A stretch of DNA of 64,000 bases from assembly GCA_023014365.1 (NCBI GenBank), contig JAEBUN010000028.1, positions 496,001 through 560,000 of the forward strand. The letters run 5' to 3'. This document shows, in pieces, positions 10,197 to 21,571 of this stretch. The position numbers were made by a program, and so were the translations under genes. The notes below the pieces were generated by a model, which had not been told where the DNA came from, did no database searches, and was given only the letters and a program-made list of their open reading frames with translations. The stretch's first letter is position 1; each line of letters starts with the position of its first letter. Source of the stretch: Lepiota brunneoincarnata. Taxonomy: Eukaryota > Basidiomycota > Agaricomycetes > Agaricales > Agaricaceae.

Positions 10197-12191
10197 TTTC
10201 GCAAGCACGTCCGCTACTATTCTACCAAGGCCTTCTCCACGGTTGGAGCGATGGGGATGCTTGGTAATTCAACCCGGGGTTTGCTTCCTGACCAGAAGCG
10301 CCTCCTTTACCGGTCCTGCGTGGTTCCTATTGCCACGTATGGATTTCGTATGTGGTATCACAAGGGCTTCCACAACAAGGGAATCCTCAAGATGTTTAAC
10401 TCCATGCAGCGGCAAGCTGCTAATTGGATCATTGGTGTGTTTCGCACGTCCCCAGCCGGGGGGGCAGAGGCCCTTGCAGGCCTCCTGCCCTTCCGGCTGC
10501 ACCTTAAGAAGTTGGCCTCCCGAACGATATTCCAGGTTGCCACTCTTGCGGCTAATCATCCGCTTCAGCCCTTGCTGGGCCATGAGTTCAGGGGAAGTTC
10601 TCCGGAGCATCCTCAGGCTATCTCGGCTCTCACCCCTGCGCTTCGGCCTAAGATGAGGAGTGCTCTTATGGAAGTACAAGCAGTGCTTCCGCAGCTTACT
10701 GAGCCATTCTCACCATTTGCGGACGAGAACAGGCCAGGTCTATGTCTTTTGGACCGCTTCTCGGAGCGGATCAAATTTAGGCTTTACACCGTTGATCCAG
10801 AGGGGGATTTGAAGCAACGGCATCTCGACGGGTTGCACGCCTCCATCCGGAGGGCACAGTCTGACCCATCATCTGCCTGTATAGCGGCTGGTGCGCACCG
10901 GTTGCCATGCGGGAGGCTGCAGGCTGTCTCAGCAGCTTGCGTGTTTGCAGGCGGGCGTCTGGTCAGGCAGGCCAAGCAGGCCGTGGGAAGGGTTCTGCTC
11001 GCTGATGCAGAACTCCACTCCATTCGGTTGGGAGTAAGCATGGTCCTGGACCGTGCGGAAACTGACCACATCCTCATCTACACCAGCTCCACGGGCTCCG
11101 CCCACAGAGCTGTGGATCCTTCTGTACATGCTGGCCAGGTTCACTCCCTAGAGGTGTGTCGGTCCCTGGACCGCTGACTGTCTTCCAAGGCCCAGCAGAC
11201 TGTTACCTTCTGGCAGGTGCCTTCAGGCTCTGTTGCAGAGCTTCACTCTGATGCCGTCGCAATGGCGAAGGAACTCCATGTGTCGTTGGGCATTCGCCCG
11301 GTGACTACTATCGACTCTCTCTGGGCTGAGGTTATGAGGGGGTGTATCGACGAGTGGGTGAATATGTTTCGCTCACCCCTCTATAGGGGGAGGAAGTTCC
11401 TCCCCCTGCTGGACTCCCTTGGGAAGCCAATCCAACCCTCGTACCTCTCCGGAGGTGCGTGGCTCCGAGAGATCGGCCCCCAGATGTCCATCACTGGTAC
11501 AGCGAGGGCCACCCGCACCATACTTGGTCACGCCCCTATTGGGGAGTACCGCGCTAGATTCCATCCCCAGGAGGATCACTCCTGTCCCTGTGGGTTGCGG
11601 CTTGAGACCCGCACTCACATACTCACTTCTTGTCCGAAGTACACACGGTGTGGCAGCTTACCCCACGACCTCAATACCCTTCTGGGCTTTCTGGAACGCA
11701 ATCCTTCCGCGTTTGCATTCCTATCCCAGCCCCAAGGGGTGGGATAACTGGGGAGGGCCTTCGGGTTATTCCCCCCTTGCGGTTCTGGTCTCAAGGAACT
11801 GGTAGTTATTTGCCCCCCACCCTAGGGCGGGGTGTAGCAATTTATGGGGAACTGACTCCTAACGCCCATTAGGGCGGAGACCCAAAGTTCTTAGAGCCTT
11901 AGTCTGCAGGGTGTAGGGATTTATGGAGAACTGACTCCTAACCCCCCTCAGGGGGGGGACCTGTTGGCCCTATCCACCCCTTGTCTACTGCGCCCTGGTT
12001 TTCGTCGGGGTAGCGGACTCTTCGCCCACATGCACTTCTTTATGGAGTGTAGCCTTTTGAGTCAGCAGGACTCTCTTCCCTACCTTTATTGGTAGTTATA
12101 CCATGTACTAGTTGCTTTGTAGTTAGTGCATGTGGACTGCATTCGAGCACTGCATTATAAATTGTTGATTTCAAAAAAAAAAAAAAAAAAA
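10197..12191 (+). mobile_element. LINE B copy, 5'-truncated, about 2 kb with poly-A
   Basis: It begins in the RT thumb (TKAFSTVGAMGMLGNS) and runs through RNase H and the C-terminal finger to a 19-A tail (12173-12191). One TGA (about 11176) breaks an otherwise long frame (10251-11747), so it is among the better preserved B copies. It sits inside a minus-strand LINE A, with about 140 bases of the target missing and no clear target duplication, which suggests a deletion on insertion. Confidence 0.85.
10251..11747 (+). pseudogene. LINE B ORF2 C-terminal half (RT thumb, RNase H, zinc finger)
   Basis: This encodes GLLPDQKRLLYRSCVVPIATYGF, then TIFQVATLAANHPLQPLLGHEF, the RNase H segment (VLLADAELHSIRLGVSMVLD and ILIYTSSTGSA) and the finger CPCGLRLETRTHILTSC. 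It ends in FLSQPQGVG. A single TGA after CRSLDR (11174-11176) splits the frame. Uninterrupted through IFQVATLAANHP, it gives the reference for locating the giant transposon insertion in the sibling copy. Confidence 0.8.
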
Positions 12192-12408
12192 GAACAATCC
12201 CATGAGAAATGGAAGAGCTTGGACTTGTCATGCTCCACAACCAGTGCAAACCGAGTGAAGGTGTCATGGACAACCTCGTACAATCTGTGGAGAAGGACGC
12301 AATTTGCATCCAGGTCTCAGGCCTACACCATGATGGTGCCATCGTCAACATAAGATAAGAGCGAGAGGCCCAGCTGAAGGAGCCGCTGCTCGATAATATA
12401 CATGATGG
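12192..12408 (-). mobile_element. LINE A copy, minus strand (part 2 of 2)
   Basis: This resumes the copy at 9557-10196 and matches the reverse complement of about 57507-57290 of the intact copy. It includes the RT catalytic region, read on the minus strand as SYVDDGTI-like. At about 12408 it switches to plus-strand LINE A. Confidence 0.7.
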
Positions 12409-13003
12409 GACTGGGTTCTGGCCCGGGCGCAGGCTGATCCAGGGGTCCTGGTGGTAGTGACGGACGTGAGTCTGCTGCCCCGCCGGGTCCACCAGGCGGT
12501 TTCAGCCACCCAGGTTTTCCAGGGGCTGGGCTGCATTCATGCAGTCCGGCTTCTGGGGGGGAAGGTTACGGCTCCCGAGGCCGAGCTCTTTGCCATCCGG
12601 CTGGTGGTGTCCAAGGCAGTTTCTGTCGAGGGCGCTGCGGGTCTCGTCTTGTTCACTGACTCGATGGCCTCAGCCAGGTGGGCGGTGGACCCTTCAGTAC
12701 ATTCCACCCAGGGTCATTCCTTGGTGGTTTGCTGCCTTCTTGCCGAGTGGTTTGCCAGGGGGCCGGCCTGCTCGGTTCACTTCTGGGAGGTCCCTTCACC
12801 TGTGAAGTGGCCTTTCCACACTCAGGTGCACAACTTTGCTTGGTCGTTACCTCCCGTTGGGGTAGGGGCTTGTCCCCGGGCCTCGCTTGACTACCTCCAC
12901 AAGGAGGAAGTACGGTTGTGTCAGGACCGCTGGATTGATTCGTTCCAGGATCCTGACCATCGCGGGCATGGTTTCCTCCAGCTCACCAGGGATGATGACT
13001 GTC
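12409..13003 (+). mobile_element. LINE A fragment, plus strand (RNase H)
   Basis: The translation (TDVSLLPRRVHQAVSATQVFQ, EAELFAIRLVVSKAVSVEG, LFTDSMASARWAVDPSVHS) matches the RNase H domain of the intact ORF2, residues about 1010-1190. The acidic residues of TD, E and TD are kept. It is truncated at 13003 by the poly-T of the next LINE B. Confidence 0.8.
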
Positions 13004-13466
13004 TTTTTTTTTTTTTTTTTGAAATCAACAATTTATAATGTGGTGCTCAAATGCAGTCCGCGTGCACTAACTACAACAAAGCAACTAGTACATGGTATAA
13101 CTACCAATAAAGGTAGGGAAGAGAGTCCCGCTGACTCGAAAGGCTACACTCCATAAAGAAGTGCGCATGGGCGAGGAGCCCGCTACCCCGACGGAAACCA
13201 GGGCGCGGCAGATGAGGGGTGGATAGGGTCAGCAGGTCCCCCCCCCGAAGGGGGTTAGGAGTCAGTTCTCCGTAAATCCCTACACCCCGCGGACCAAGGC
13301 TCTAAGAACTTCGGGTCTCCACCCCTAAGGGCGTTAGGAGTCAATTCTCCTTAAATTGCTACACCCCGCCCGGGGGCGGGGGGCAAATAACCGTCAGTTC
13401 CTTGAGACCGAAGCCGCAAGGGGGGAACAACCCGAAGGCCCTCCCCAGTTATCCCACCCCTTGGGG

Positions 13467-14654
13467 TCAGGATAGGAATGCAAACACAGAAGGATTGCGT
13501 TCCAGAAAGCCCAGAAGGGCATCGAGGTCGCGGGGTAAGCCGCCACGCTGCGTATACTTCGGACAAGAAGTAAGTATGTGGGTGTGGGTTTCAAGCCGCA
13601 TCCCGCAGGGACAGGAGTGATCCTCCTGGGGGTGGAATCTAGCACAGTACTCCCCTATAGGGACGTGACCGAGTATAGTGTGGGCAGCCCTCACTGTACC
13701 AGCGACGGACATCCTGGGGCCGATTTCTCGGAGCCAAGCACCTCTGGAGAGGTACGAGGGTTGGATTGGCTTCCCAAGGGAGTCCAGCAGGGGGAGGAAA
13801 TTCCTCCCCCTATAAAGTGGCGAGCGAAACATGTTCACCCACTCGTCGATGCACCCTCTCGTGACCTCAGCCCGGAGAGAGTCGATAGTAGTTGCCGGGT
13901 GAGCGCCCAGCGAAACCTGGAGCTCCTTTGCCATCTCGACAGCGTCAGAGTGAAGTTCTGCAACAGAGCCCGAGGGCACCTGCCAGAAGGTAACAGTCCG
14001 CTGGGCCTTGGAAGACAGCCAGCAGTCCAGGGACCGACACACCTCCAGGGAATGAACCTGGCCGGCGTGCACAGAGGGATCCACAGCTCTGCGGGCGGAG
14101 CCCGCGGAGCTGGTGTAGATGAAGATGTGGTCGGTTTCCACATGATCCAAGACCATGCTTACTCCCAACCGAATGGAGTGGAGCTCCACATCAGCGAGCA
14201 GAACCCTCCCCACGGCCTGTCTGGCTTGCTTGACCAGATGCCCGCCTGCAAACACGCAAGCTGCCGAGACAGCCTGCAGCCTCCCACACGGCAGCTGGTG
14301 TGCACCAGCCGCTATACAAGCAGACAACGGGTCAGATTGCGCCCTCCGGATGGAGGCATGCAATCCGTTGAGATGCCATTGCTTCGAATCCCCCTCCGGA
14401 TCAACAGTATAGAGTCTAAATTTGATCCGCTCTGAGAAGCGGTCCAAAAGGCGGAGACCCGGCCTATTCTCATCCGCGAACGGGGAGAACGGCTCAGTAA
14501 GCTGCGGAAGCACTGCCTGTACCTCCATAAGAGCACTCTTCACCTTAGGCCAAAGCGCAGGGGTGAAAGTCGAAATAGCTCGCAGGTGCTCTGGAGAGCT
14601 CCCCCTAAACTCATGGCCCAGCAAGGGCCAAAGTGGATGATTAGCCGCAAGAGT
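13467..14654 (-). pseudogene. LINE B ORF2 3' half, fused to an ATG inside the transposon TIR
   Basis: The frame encodes LAANHPLWPLLGHEFRG, the RNase H core (RVLLADVELHSIRLGVSMVLD, FIYTSSAGSARRAVDPSVHAG) and the CCHC-like finger, with no stop before the natural C-terminus. Reading upstream it continues across the transposon boundary to an ATG at 14699 in the terminal inverted repeat, adding 15 foreign residues. It is a chance fusion, but leaves a 410-residue RNase H ORF. Confidence 0.75.
14652..14654. repeat. Target site duplication AGT, left
   Basis: AGT immediately precedes CACTTGAG. The same AGT follows CTCAAGTG at 48615-48617. The empty site in a sibling LINE B (10197-12191) has a single AGT (minus-strand reading) at this position. 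A 3-bp duplication is the hallmark of CACTA-type transposition. Confidence 0.92.
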
Positions 14655-15148
14655 CACTTGAGACCTATGGGAATGCAAGAGGCCCGCACAGGGTGCCATA
14701 AATATCCCCGTTTATTCAAAATACGCTGACGGATGGACGGGGCTCACGTGTTCAGTCACTTATACAAAAAACAACAATAAATTTATTGTGTCTGTTTAGA
14801 TATTTTGCAGAGTCTATATATACGTGGCACGTTATGTTAGACTATCTTTATTGTCTCTGTGGGCGCCATTTATCTGCTCACTGAAATAGAAAATATAATT
14901 AAATAATCGGTGTATGTATAAAGATCCATTTAGTTTAACAAAAGTGCCCAAACATATGGTGCCGGAAATGGAAAATCGGCGTGTCTTCCACAGGCGGCAT
15001 GCATGATTCCCATGCATTCCGTCCGAGTAATTAAATTCGCGGGGGAATGTGCAGGAGCCGTGCAGTGCTTTGTATTTTCAGAAGATATGAGACCCTTTTC
15101 TTGAGTGGCCCACGAGCGGGCGCAGGAGTGGGCCGCTGGGATATATCC
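14655..15148 (+). repeat. Left terminal inverted repeat
   Basis: The first 200 bases match the reverse complement of 48410-48614 closely (GGGAATGCA, GGTGCCATAAATATCCCCGT, TTATTCAAAAT). Weaker matching blocks continue inward: GTCTCTGTGGGCG / GTGTCTGTGGGCG, TTTAGTTTAACAAAAGT / TTTAGTTTGACAAAAGT, and GGCCCACGAGCGGG / GGCCCACAAGCGGG. Similarity is lost at about 15148. Confidence 0.88.
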
Positions 15149-15207
15149 TTTTTTGCGGTATCGCACACTGCTGAGAGAGAACCGTGTTGACATACTCCCT
15201 GGTAGAT

Positions 15208-15830
15208 GAAGCTACCCTCTGATTTTGGTGACTATTTCCAAGAGGCTATCCGGCGACTGATGCAACAGGGCAGTGTGCTGGTTGAAGAAAATATCTGGTG
15301 GGTATGTCTTGGTAGATACACTAATCCTGATGGGCTGGAATAAGGTCTCGCTTTCTAGCACTTAGGATGCCCAAGTTGACTTGGGGCTATGTTGTGATCG
15401 TCCAAGCCAGAAAAGTTTGGTTTGAGTGGAAAGCGACAGTGTTTGGTATGTCATCCAGGCTACTTACCTGTTTGCGACAACCCTTTATGTCTTCAATCTA
15501 CCAGCCATCCTTGCAGTGGTCCTGGGTTGCTTGAAAGGAAGAATCACACCCGAAATAGAGCGGAAACTAGGCAAGTCATGGAGTTGGTCAAAGTGATGTT
15601 AGAAACTCTTGAGGGACAGGATGCCACTCACTGTATGGACCCGATAGCAGTACGGTACCCATTTTTGCCTTCTCTGCAACTCAGAAACTCGATTCTGCGT
15701 GATCAGGATTCAGTATCAGTAAGGAGGAGTATCTGGAATCGAGTTACACAAGTTGTTGAATGCAACGTTAATGTCCGCGCGAGCATGGAAGAAGCGGAGG
15801 GCGATGAATTACGTGTTTGGAGGTAGGTGG
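15208..15830 (+). pseudogene. Src1/MAN1 (Heh) inner nuclear membrane protein, C-terminal fragment
   Basis: Three pieces in order resemble the MSC (MAN1-Src1 C-terminal) domain of inner nuclear membrane proteins. About 15211-15300 reads FGDYFQEAIRRLMQQGSVLVE. About 15450-15560 is a hydrophobic segment (ATYLFATTLYVFNLPAILAV), like the second transmembrane helix. 15575-15826 encodes VMELVKVMLETLEGQDATHC, then LPSLQLRNSILRD and SIWNRVTQVVECNVNVRASM, ending EGDELRVWR before a GTAGGT donor. The pieces are in different frames, and the LEM/HeH N-terminus and first transmembrane helix are missing. It is best read as a captured, decaying gene piece just inside the left TIR. Confidence 0.6.
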
Positions 15831-16895
15831 GATCACACAGATTTAGTTAGCACACCGGATTGTCTGGAAGATATATTCTTGAGTAGATGCTATGCGAAAA
15901 AAAAGCGACGCAGTTTTCGCAAATGACTAACATATGAGGTATTTACCGCATCCGTCTAGGGTAAACTACAGAAATGGTATCCCTCCAGATGGGCTTCCAG
16001 CCATTTCTCTTCCCATCGGGGTTCATAGAGCCCATCCAACTTGCCATTTACTTATCCATTGGAGGGGGAACCTTCGAATGTTAGTGATCCTAGCGAAGTA
16101 AAGCTGTTGATCCTGGACTGTCCACTGGGGTTGATACAATGACTGAATTTGTACGTTCCTCCACCTAGATTGTTTGAGTAATCGCACATCTGTCAACAAA
16201 ACCTAAACTTACCTGTAAAAACCATATACATGACCCGACACATGGATACATGTTCGAGCTTTGGGAATTCGATAATGACGAGGGGAGAATCGGCTCCCAA
16301 AAGGCACATAGGTCGTAATAAACACAAAAATCTCTGGATTCAAGGCTGTAGACCTTGTTATGAAGCTAGCGGTGATGACATACCTTTAGCATTGCGACGG
16401 ATTTTTCCAGACAATGCAAGGGGTCAGGAAGAGGATGAAAGTTGTTTTGAGCGAACACACCTGGTATCACCCGTCAAATTTGGCATGGCCTACTCATCTT
16501 CCCCATCTTTGGGCCTCTGGCATACTTGGTTAACGCAAAACCAATATGGAGATGTGTATGGATAATCCAAACCACATCGGTAGGCTATGGAGCCTCTGAA
16601 CTAGCATATTCGGATATTCCGAGATATGCGGGTCTGACTCTGCGCCGAGTGCGGCATAAACAATGGTGAGTAAGGCGAAGGAAGGATGGAGCGGTGGTCG
16701 CGATGGGGGCTGAGAGAAGAGCGGGTCACATTTCCTGTGACTTTATCACATCAATTGTGACTCATCAACGCCCCTCAACATGATGCTGCTCCCCCTTCAC
16801 TCGACCCTCATTGCTTTGCCCCTTTATCTCTGTGTTTCGGAATATCCATCACAGATAGCAGAATTGTAGATCGGTTTAACTGGATACAGTTTAGG
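15831..16895. other. Gene-poor stretch with short GTCAC/GTGAC motifs
   Basis: No gene is recognised. A 111-codon ORF at 16230-16565 has no familiar domain. From about 16560 the sequence carries GGATAATCCAA, several GTCAC/GTGAC boxes (16725-16765) and ATCGGTTTAACTGGA (16872), all of which recur in the same orientation at about 31015-31460. It is the upstream region of the gene at 16896 and may hold its promoter or transposase-binding sites. Confidence 0.4.
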
Positions 16896-19432
16896 ATGGG
16901 AACTGAAGCTGGTCGTGTGTCGCTTATCGATGGTCAGGTGTATTATTCTCCGAACTCAGTCTGCGATTTGGTTTTGCCCGATGCTGGAGAAGATGTAGGA
17001 GGATTGTTGAAGGTTGGAGGATCTGTTCCAAGTGATATGCAGTGGCCACGCTGGTGGTCGCCTGCAACGGAGTGGCTTGGTTTTCTACCTCGTGTTCCTG
17101 TCCCATTTACCAGAGTTCTGTTCAACATCCTCTCCTATATACCTCGCCGTATGGTGAAGATTGACATGGTTGGGCATATCTTGCCACAAAGCCTAGCAAA
17201 CCAGTGGCTAGTCATTGACGAACTACTGGCTCAGGTAACCAAGGAATTGGGCTCACATTATGCCCTTCATTACCGCCGTCCATACCCACCATATCACTTT
17301 CACTACCACTGCGGGCATCCCTCCGAAAATGCTGCCCGTAGGCAAGCTCTTTTAGGTAGAGACTGGTTCGGTGTTTGGATTGGCTTGTTGTACTGGATGA
17401 TATGCAAAATCCCAGACCCGAATCATCATGAGGGAATATCGCCGCCAGTGTGGTATGTCCGCACCCTCCAGATGCGTTTAGGACAGGCAATTTCCGATAG
17501 TTTGTGAGTGTCTCCCTTGTTGCAAAAGGCATGGATCATTGATCATGTTGGTCTTTTGCTTCCTTTTCCTGTCAACCCAGCTCAGCCCAGAGCGTCGTTC
17601 TTTATCTACTGCGGCATCCCGGTCTGGTATAAATGGGGTGCCCAAGAAGCTGATAGCCACAGCCGACATCCCGACTTTCCTCTCAAGGCTCCCCCTGGAT
17701 GGCAGCTGCAAGAGGCAACGACTTGGATTACACCCAGCCCTGCCCACCATGTTGAAACGGACACGCTTTCACCCGCTTCCCCAGACCCGATGATGTCTCC
17801 TTTACCCAGCTCCCACCGCCCAGACCCTCTGGAAATCTTGAAAACTTTCTTCTCAAACCAAGAAGCTGGTAATGCAAAGCGGATGGAAAAGGAAACGCCC
17901 ACCCAGTGCCAAGCATGCGAAAACCGGGAGAAGAATCCTCCTACGAACTTGGCACCTGTATACGTATGGGACTGGAGTTTTGAAGATCAAGATGCCTACA
18001 CGCAGAGTCTGGTTTGTCGCGAAGATTGTTTTCGGACGCTTATGGGGTTCAGCTCGCAACAGAAGCGATATGATCCCTTTCACAATGAATGGAATTGCGC
18101 AGATGAATTAGGCCCGCCAGATGATGACGAGTTTGAGGAGCAGGACTTTGACACTGGGTGTGTTGTAGATGGAGGCTGGGAATTACCAACAGGAGATTTG
18201 GAGACTGCTTTCTTGAAGGACAATAGGCCAATTGTTGATCAATCACTGGCTAAACAAATTGTGGATGATAACAATATAGTCCTGCTCAACGTCATGCGCC
18301 TACACTTTGGGTTTGTCCCCCCTCTGCCTATGCCTGAATGTGTTCAGGCAGAACTGGGTGTGGCGGAATGCAGGGCCCTTATCACTCTTGTGGGACTGAC
18401 TGATGTCACAGCGGCAGATTTGGTTCATTGTGGCCCCATCCCAAAATCAAGCATCCTCTTCCTTCGACATTTTTGGCGCTCGCCATTATCCAAACCCCCT
18501 TCAGACAGCTGGGACCTTTCTCGGGCAAACCGTGTACCACTCTCCTCCCCCTGACTTCATTTGATTCGTACTGTAGCCAATTCCGATGGAGTGCAGCTGT
18601 ACATGTTTGATTTTGGTCACATGTCAACAGTTCCTTGGAAACTTGCCGTTCCAAGTGCTTCTGTGGCACTATCAATCTGTCGCATGGATGAGAAGCTCCA
18701 AGAAAAGGACATAGTTATGATGCTTTTGGAGGATGGCATAGCGTTTCATACACTGCGATGGAAGGCTGATTTCAAAGGTCTTCCGGGCGAAAAGACTCTA
18801 CCAACTCCTCCCCTTCTTCGTGTTGCTGAAGAAAAATTCACTCCTATTGATTTCAAGTACTACCGATGCCAGTGTGATGTGCTCCTCAGGCAACGTCATG
18901 CTCGGGCTGCCCTGCTTTGTGGAGGCTTTTTGGGACGTATAGCAAAAGAAACCATTGGATTGAGTAAAGCTTTAGAGGGCCCTACAATGCAGCCAGATGT
19001 TCAGCATTGTTTTTCTGTGTTTGACAGTGACGGAAAGGAATTATTCGATGACGACCTGAGCACTGACGAGGAGGAGATGCTTTGTGGCTTGTATGTTGTA
19101 CTCACTGGTAAGTTTAGGTGCTGCAAATGGAAATGTAATACTCAACGAATTTAGGGCACGGTAACCAGATTTCGAAGGTGTCGTGGTTCCCTTTGCGGGT
19201 TACCTATGAATCAAGTGGGATGCACCAGCATCGGTGGACAGCCCTAGATGAGAGGTATTACACCAACAGGGTCAACCACATCTGTCAAGGAAGTCCCCAA
19301 CCAATGCCCCTCCCAGTGAACAAGTGGAGAGATAACCTGCGAGGATATGGTGAGGTTCGGCAGGCGAAGAAACAGTTGGAGATATGGTCCAAGGAATATC
19401 TGTCCACAGTCCGTTCATCATTGTCTTTCTAA
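16896..19432 (+). CDS. Multi-exon conserved gene of unknown function, linked to the transposon
   Basis: Predicted exons run about 16896-17499, 17581-18531, 18577-19107 and 19155-19432, plus possible further introns. Introns of 45 bp (18532-18576) and 47 bp (19108-19154, GTAAGT...TTTAG) restore one frame. Exon 1 encodes aromatic-rich blocks (WPRWWSPATEWLGFLP, YHFHYHCGHPSENAARR). Exon 2 opens with FIYCGIPVWYKWG and LAPP-like LKAPPGWQLQEA, then an acidic region. Exon 3 has SDGVQLYMFDFGH, and the last exon GHGNQISKVSWFPL. I recognise the pattern as one that recurs beside basidiomycete transposons, but know no biochemical role. It lies on the plus strand, next to the minus-strand transposase block. 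Confidence 0.7.
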
Positions 19433-19503
19433 GTTTTTTTTGTACATATATACTTATGCTATCATGACATTTTGAAACGAGGAGCAGGCAGTTAAGTCAG
19501 TGT

Positions 19504-19960
19504 TTGCAGCATGAGAATGAAAAGTTCCTCTATGATTGGTTAGATGCTACCGATCTGGTGGAACAAGAGAGATATGTAGTTCCCTCTACCGGTGTTGTTC
19601 TCACATATGACAATGCCATCGACCTGCTGAGCCATCTCTGTACTCTCATTCGTTGTGACAATTTCACTCCCATACGCAAGCCTAGATTTGCTGGTGACTT
19701 CCAGTCTATGCTAAAGCTACCAGTCAGTATCCCTTTGCCCCCTGGACAGCTCATCTACATCGGACCTCCCAAAAACTCAAAACGGGAAGTGAAGCGCGCT
19801 GTTGGCATTCATCACAGTCAAGCATCGTTATGAATTGGACTTTTTGATGAATACCTCTTGCCAGCACCCGGAGAAACCCTGGGGGAGGAGGAACTATCCC
19901 ATATCTTACAATTTCATTGTAACGGCCAAGAGATTGTACCAAACAGACCGGGATACTTTT
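19504..19960 (+). pseudogene. Unrecognised ORF broken by an in-frame TGA
   Basis: An open frame from the ATG at 19504 encodes 109 residues (QHENEKFLYDWLDATDLVEQ, LSHLCTLIRCDNFTP, LPPGQLIYIGPPKNSKREVK) up to TGA at 19831-19833. The same frame then continues (LFDEYLLPAPGETLGEEELS, QFHCNGQEIVPNRPGYFL) to about 19960. Either a small intron removes the stop or the gene is dead. It follows the 16896-19432 gene on the same strand and might be its 3' neighbour or a terminal part. No domain is recognised. Confidence 0.45.
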
Positions 19961-21432
19961 TGCGCAGGTAGAAACCACCAACAAGAATGATCCCAGTAAG
20001 ATAAAAAATTATTGCCACCAGTGATTTCCGAGTATTCGTTTCGGGGACCTCTGCTTCTACCTATACTATACTTGATAACAAGCCAAGAAAGACGCACTGT
20101 ATGGCTTACCTTGTCACTCCAAATTTTGATATCCACCTGTGATTGTGTTGGATCGCTGCTTGCAGAAGCAATCCTGATTTTGTCACCCAAAGTAAATGAC
20201 TGTGGAGGTTCAATCGTAGAATGTCTAGAAAAGGTGTATACGCACGTCCACAATCTGAACCAGGGTAGCAACTTTATGCATAGGTACATCAGCAAAAGTG
20301 TCATGCTAGTCAATCGGGGCCTTACTTGGACCATGGTGGAGCTCCTGTAATACTGTACCGCTTCGGTAATCATATATCCGAACCAAGCCATCATTGCTAC
20401 CAACCACTACTAGCTCGCCATCTTTTGCAGACGTCATGAGAAGGGGTACATTATACCGAATATGCTGCCAGAAGACCTTGATAGCTCTTGTAGGGGGGAG
20501 CGTGTATGCATCGATCCCATTCAGGAGATTTGAAACTAGGAGAATACATTCACTTGCAATGACAACAGCATGCCCACTAAATAGTTGGTAAGATCCTTGG
20601 GGCGTATGTGGTACCACAGGAGCCCTACATTCTTGTTGGTAGCATCCAGCATGAAACCGTCTTCCATGGGTGTAGTTGGTAAACAACACTGGAAGAGAAT
20701 AAGGTGAGAGCTCAATCGACCCAAGACAAATGCAATGGTTACATTTCTTGCGTCTCCAGGTAGCTGGTGATAACTTTCCTCCCACTGTCAAAGAATTCAA
20801 TGGATCAGGGGGTTGATGACCGGGTGGCTGATGTTGCAAAAAGTGATAGACTGCCTACAACAAAATAATTAGAAGTGCAAAATGGAAGAGTTGGCTCAAT
20901 CTACCATCCGACAACATATCCCATATCTTAACTTGTCCAGCACCAGCGCTTGCCAAACGCTGCTTTATAGCATCAACTGTGAGTGCCTCAATAGCTCGTT
21001 CATGAGTGGTAGTCTTGAAGATGAACCCAAAATTGTCTTGTCCTTTGACCTGTTGGTATACATGAATGGAACCATCTGCACATCCAAAGATGATGTACTG
21101 AGCTGTTCCATTACCCGTTAACTGGAGCCATGCTGCACAGCAGATAGCACCACTATCAGGTACACAAGTTGACCATTCTAATGCACCCAATCCTACATTC
21201 CAGATGGCCAGCATTGCGTTATTGCCTGGGATGATCAGAATGAGTATGGAGAGTGCCTGGGGTTTCTAACACACCTGCGCTTAAAAGCTTTGAACCATTG
21301 AGGTTGAACTTCAAAACATTGACTGGTTTAGTGTGATGTAATAGCGTCCTTTGGTGTTGGAACTGGACACCTATCAGGTACGTAGAAAGAACATTATTTA
21401 CAAGACTCACATAGGAGGTGTTGGACGTCATG
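19906..21432 (-). CDS. WD40-repeat protein, copy 1
   Basis: The minus-strand gene starts at the ATG at 21430-21432 (MTSNTSYVSL). Introns lie at about 21288-21242 and 20908-20858. Translation gives WD40-like blades: PVNVLKFNLNGSKLLSAG followed by AMLAIWNV; CADGSIHVYQQ; AIEALTVDAIKQRLASAGAG with VKIWDM; DGELVVVGSNDGLVRIYD; and a last VDIKIW. At least five blades suggest a beta-propeller scaffold rather than an enzyme. The C-terminal end is uncertain because the last exons change frame. The protein is paralogous to the plus-strand WD40 gene at 28953-30800, for example in NVLKF...SKLLSAG against NVLKF...SRLLSGG. Confidence 0.7.
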
Positions 21433-21571
21433 GTAGGAATGACTGCATGGGGTGGCAACAGATGTCCATATTATATACATATCTGGTTATTGTAGTGATA
21501 GCATAGTATAACAATTAGACATAAACATTGATTCAAGTATCATTATTGTTACGCAGATCAAGGAGACCCAC

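Larger units (their letters stand above)
13004..14654 (-). mobile_element. LINE B copy split by the giant transposon (3' half)
   Basis: Poly-T at 13004-13020, the B 3'UTR with tandem motif, and the ORF2 RNase H and finger region run up to the AGT at 14652-14654. The frame stops at TLAANHP, and IFRVAT lies on the far side of the transposon at 48618. The uninterrupted sibling at 10197-12191 reads IFQVATLAANHP, so the two halves are one copy. Confidence 0.93.
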
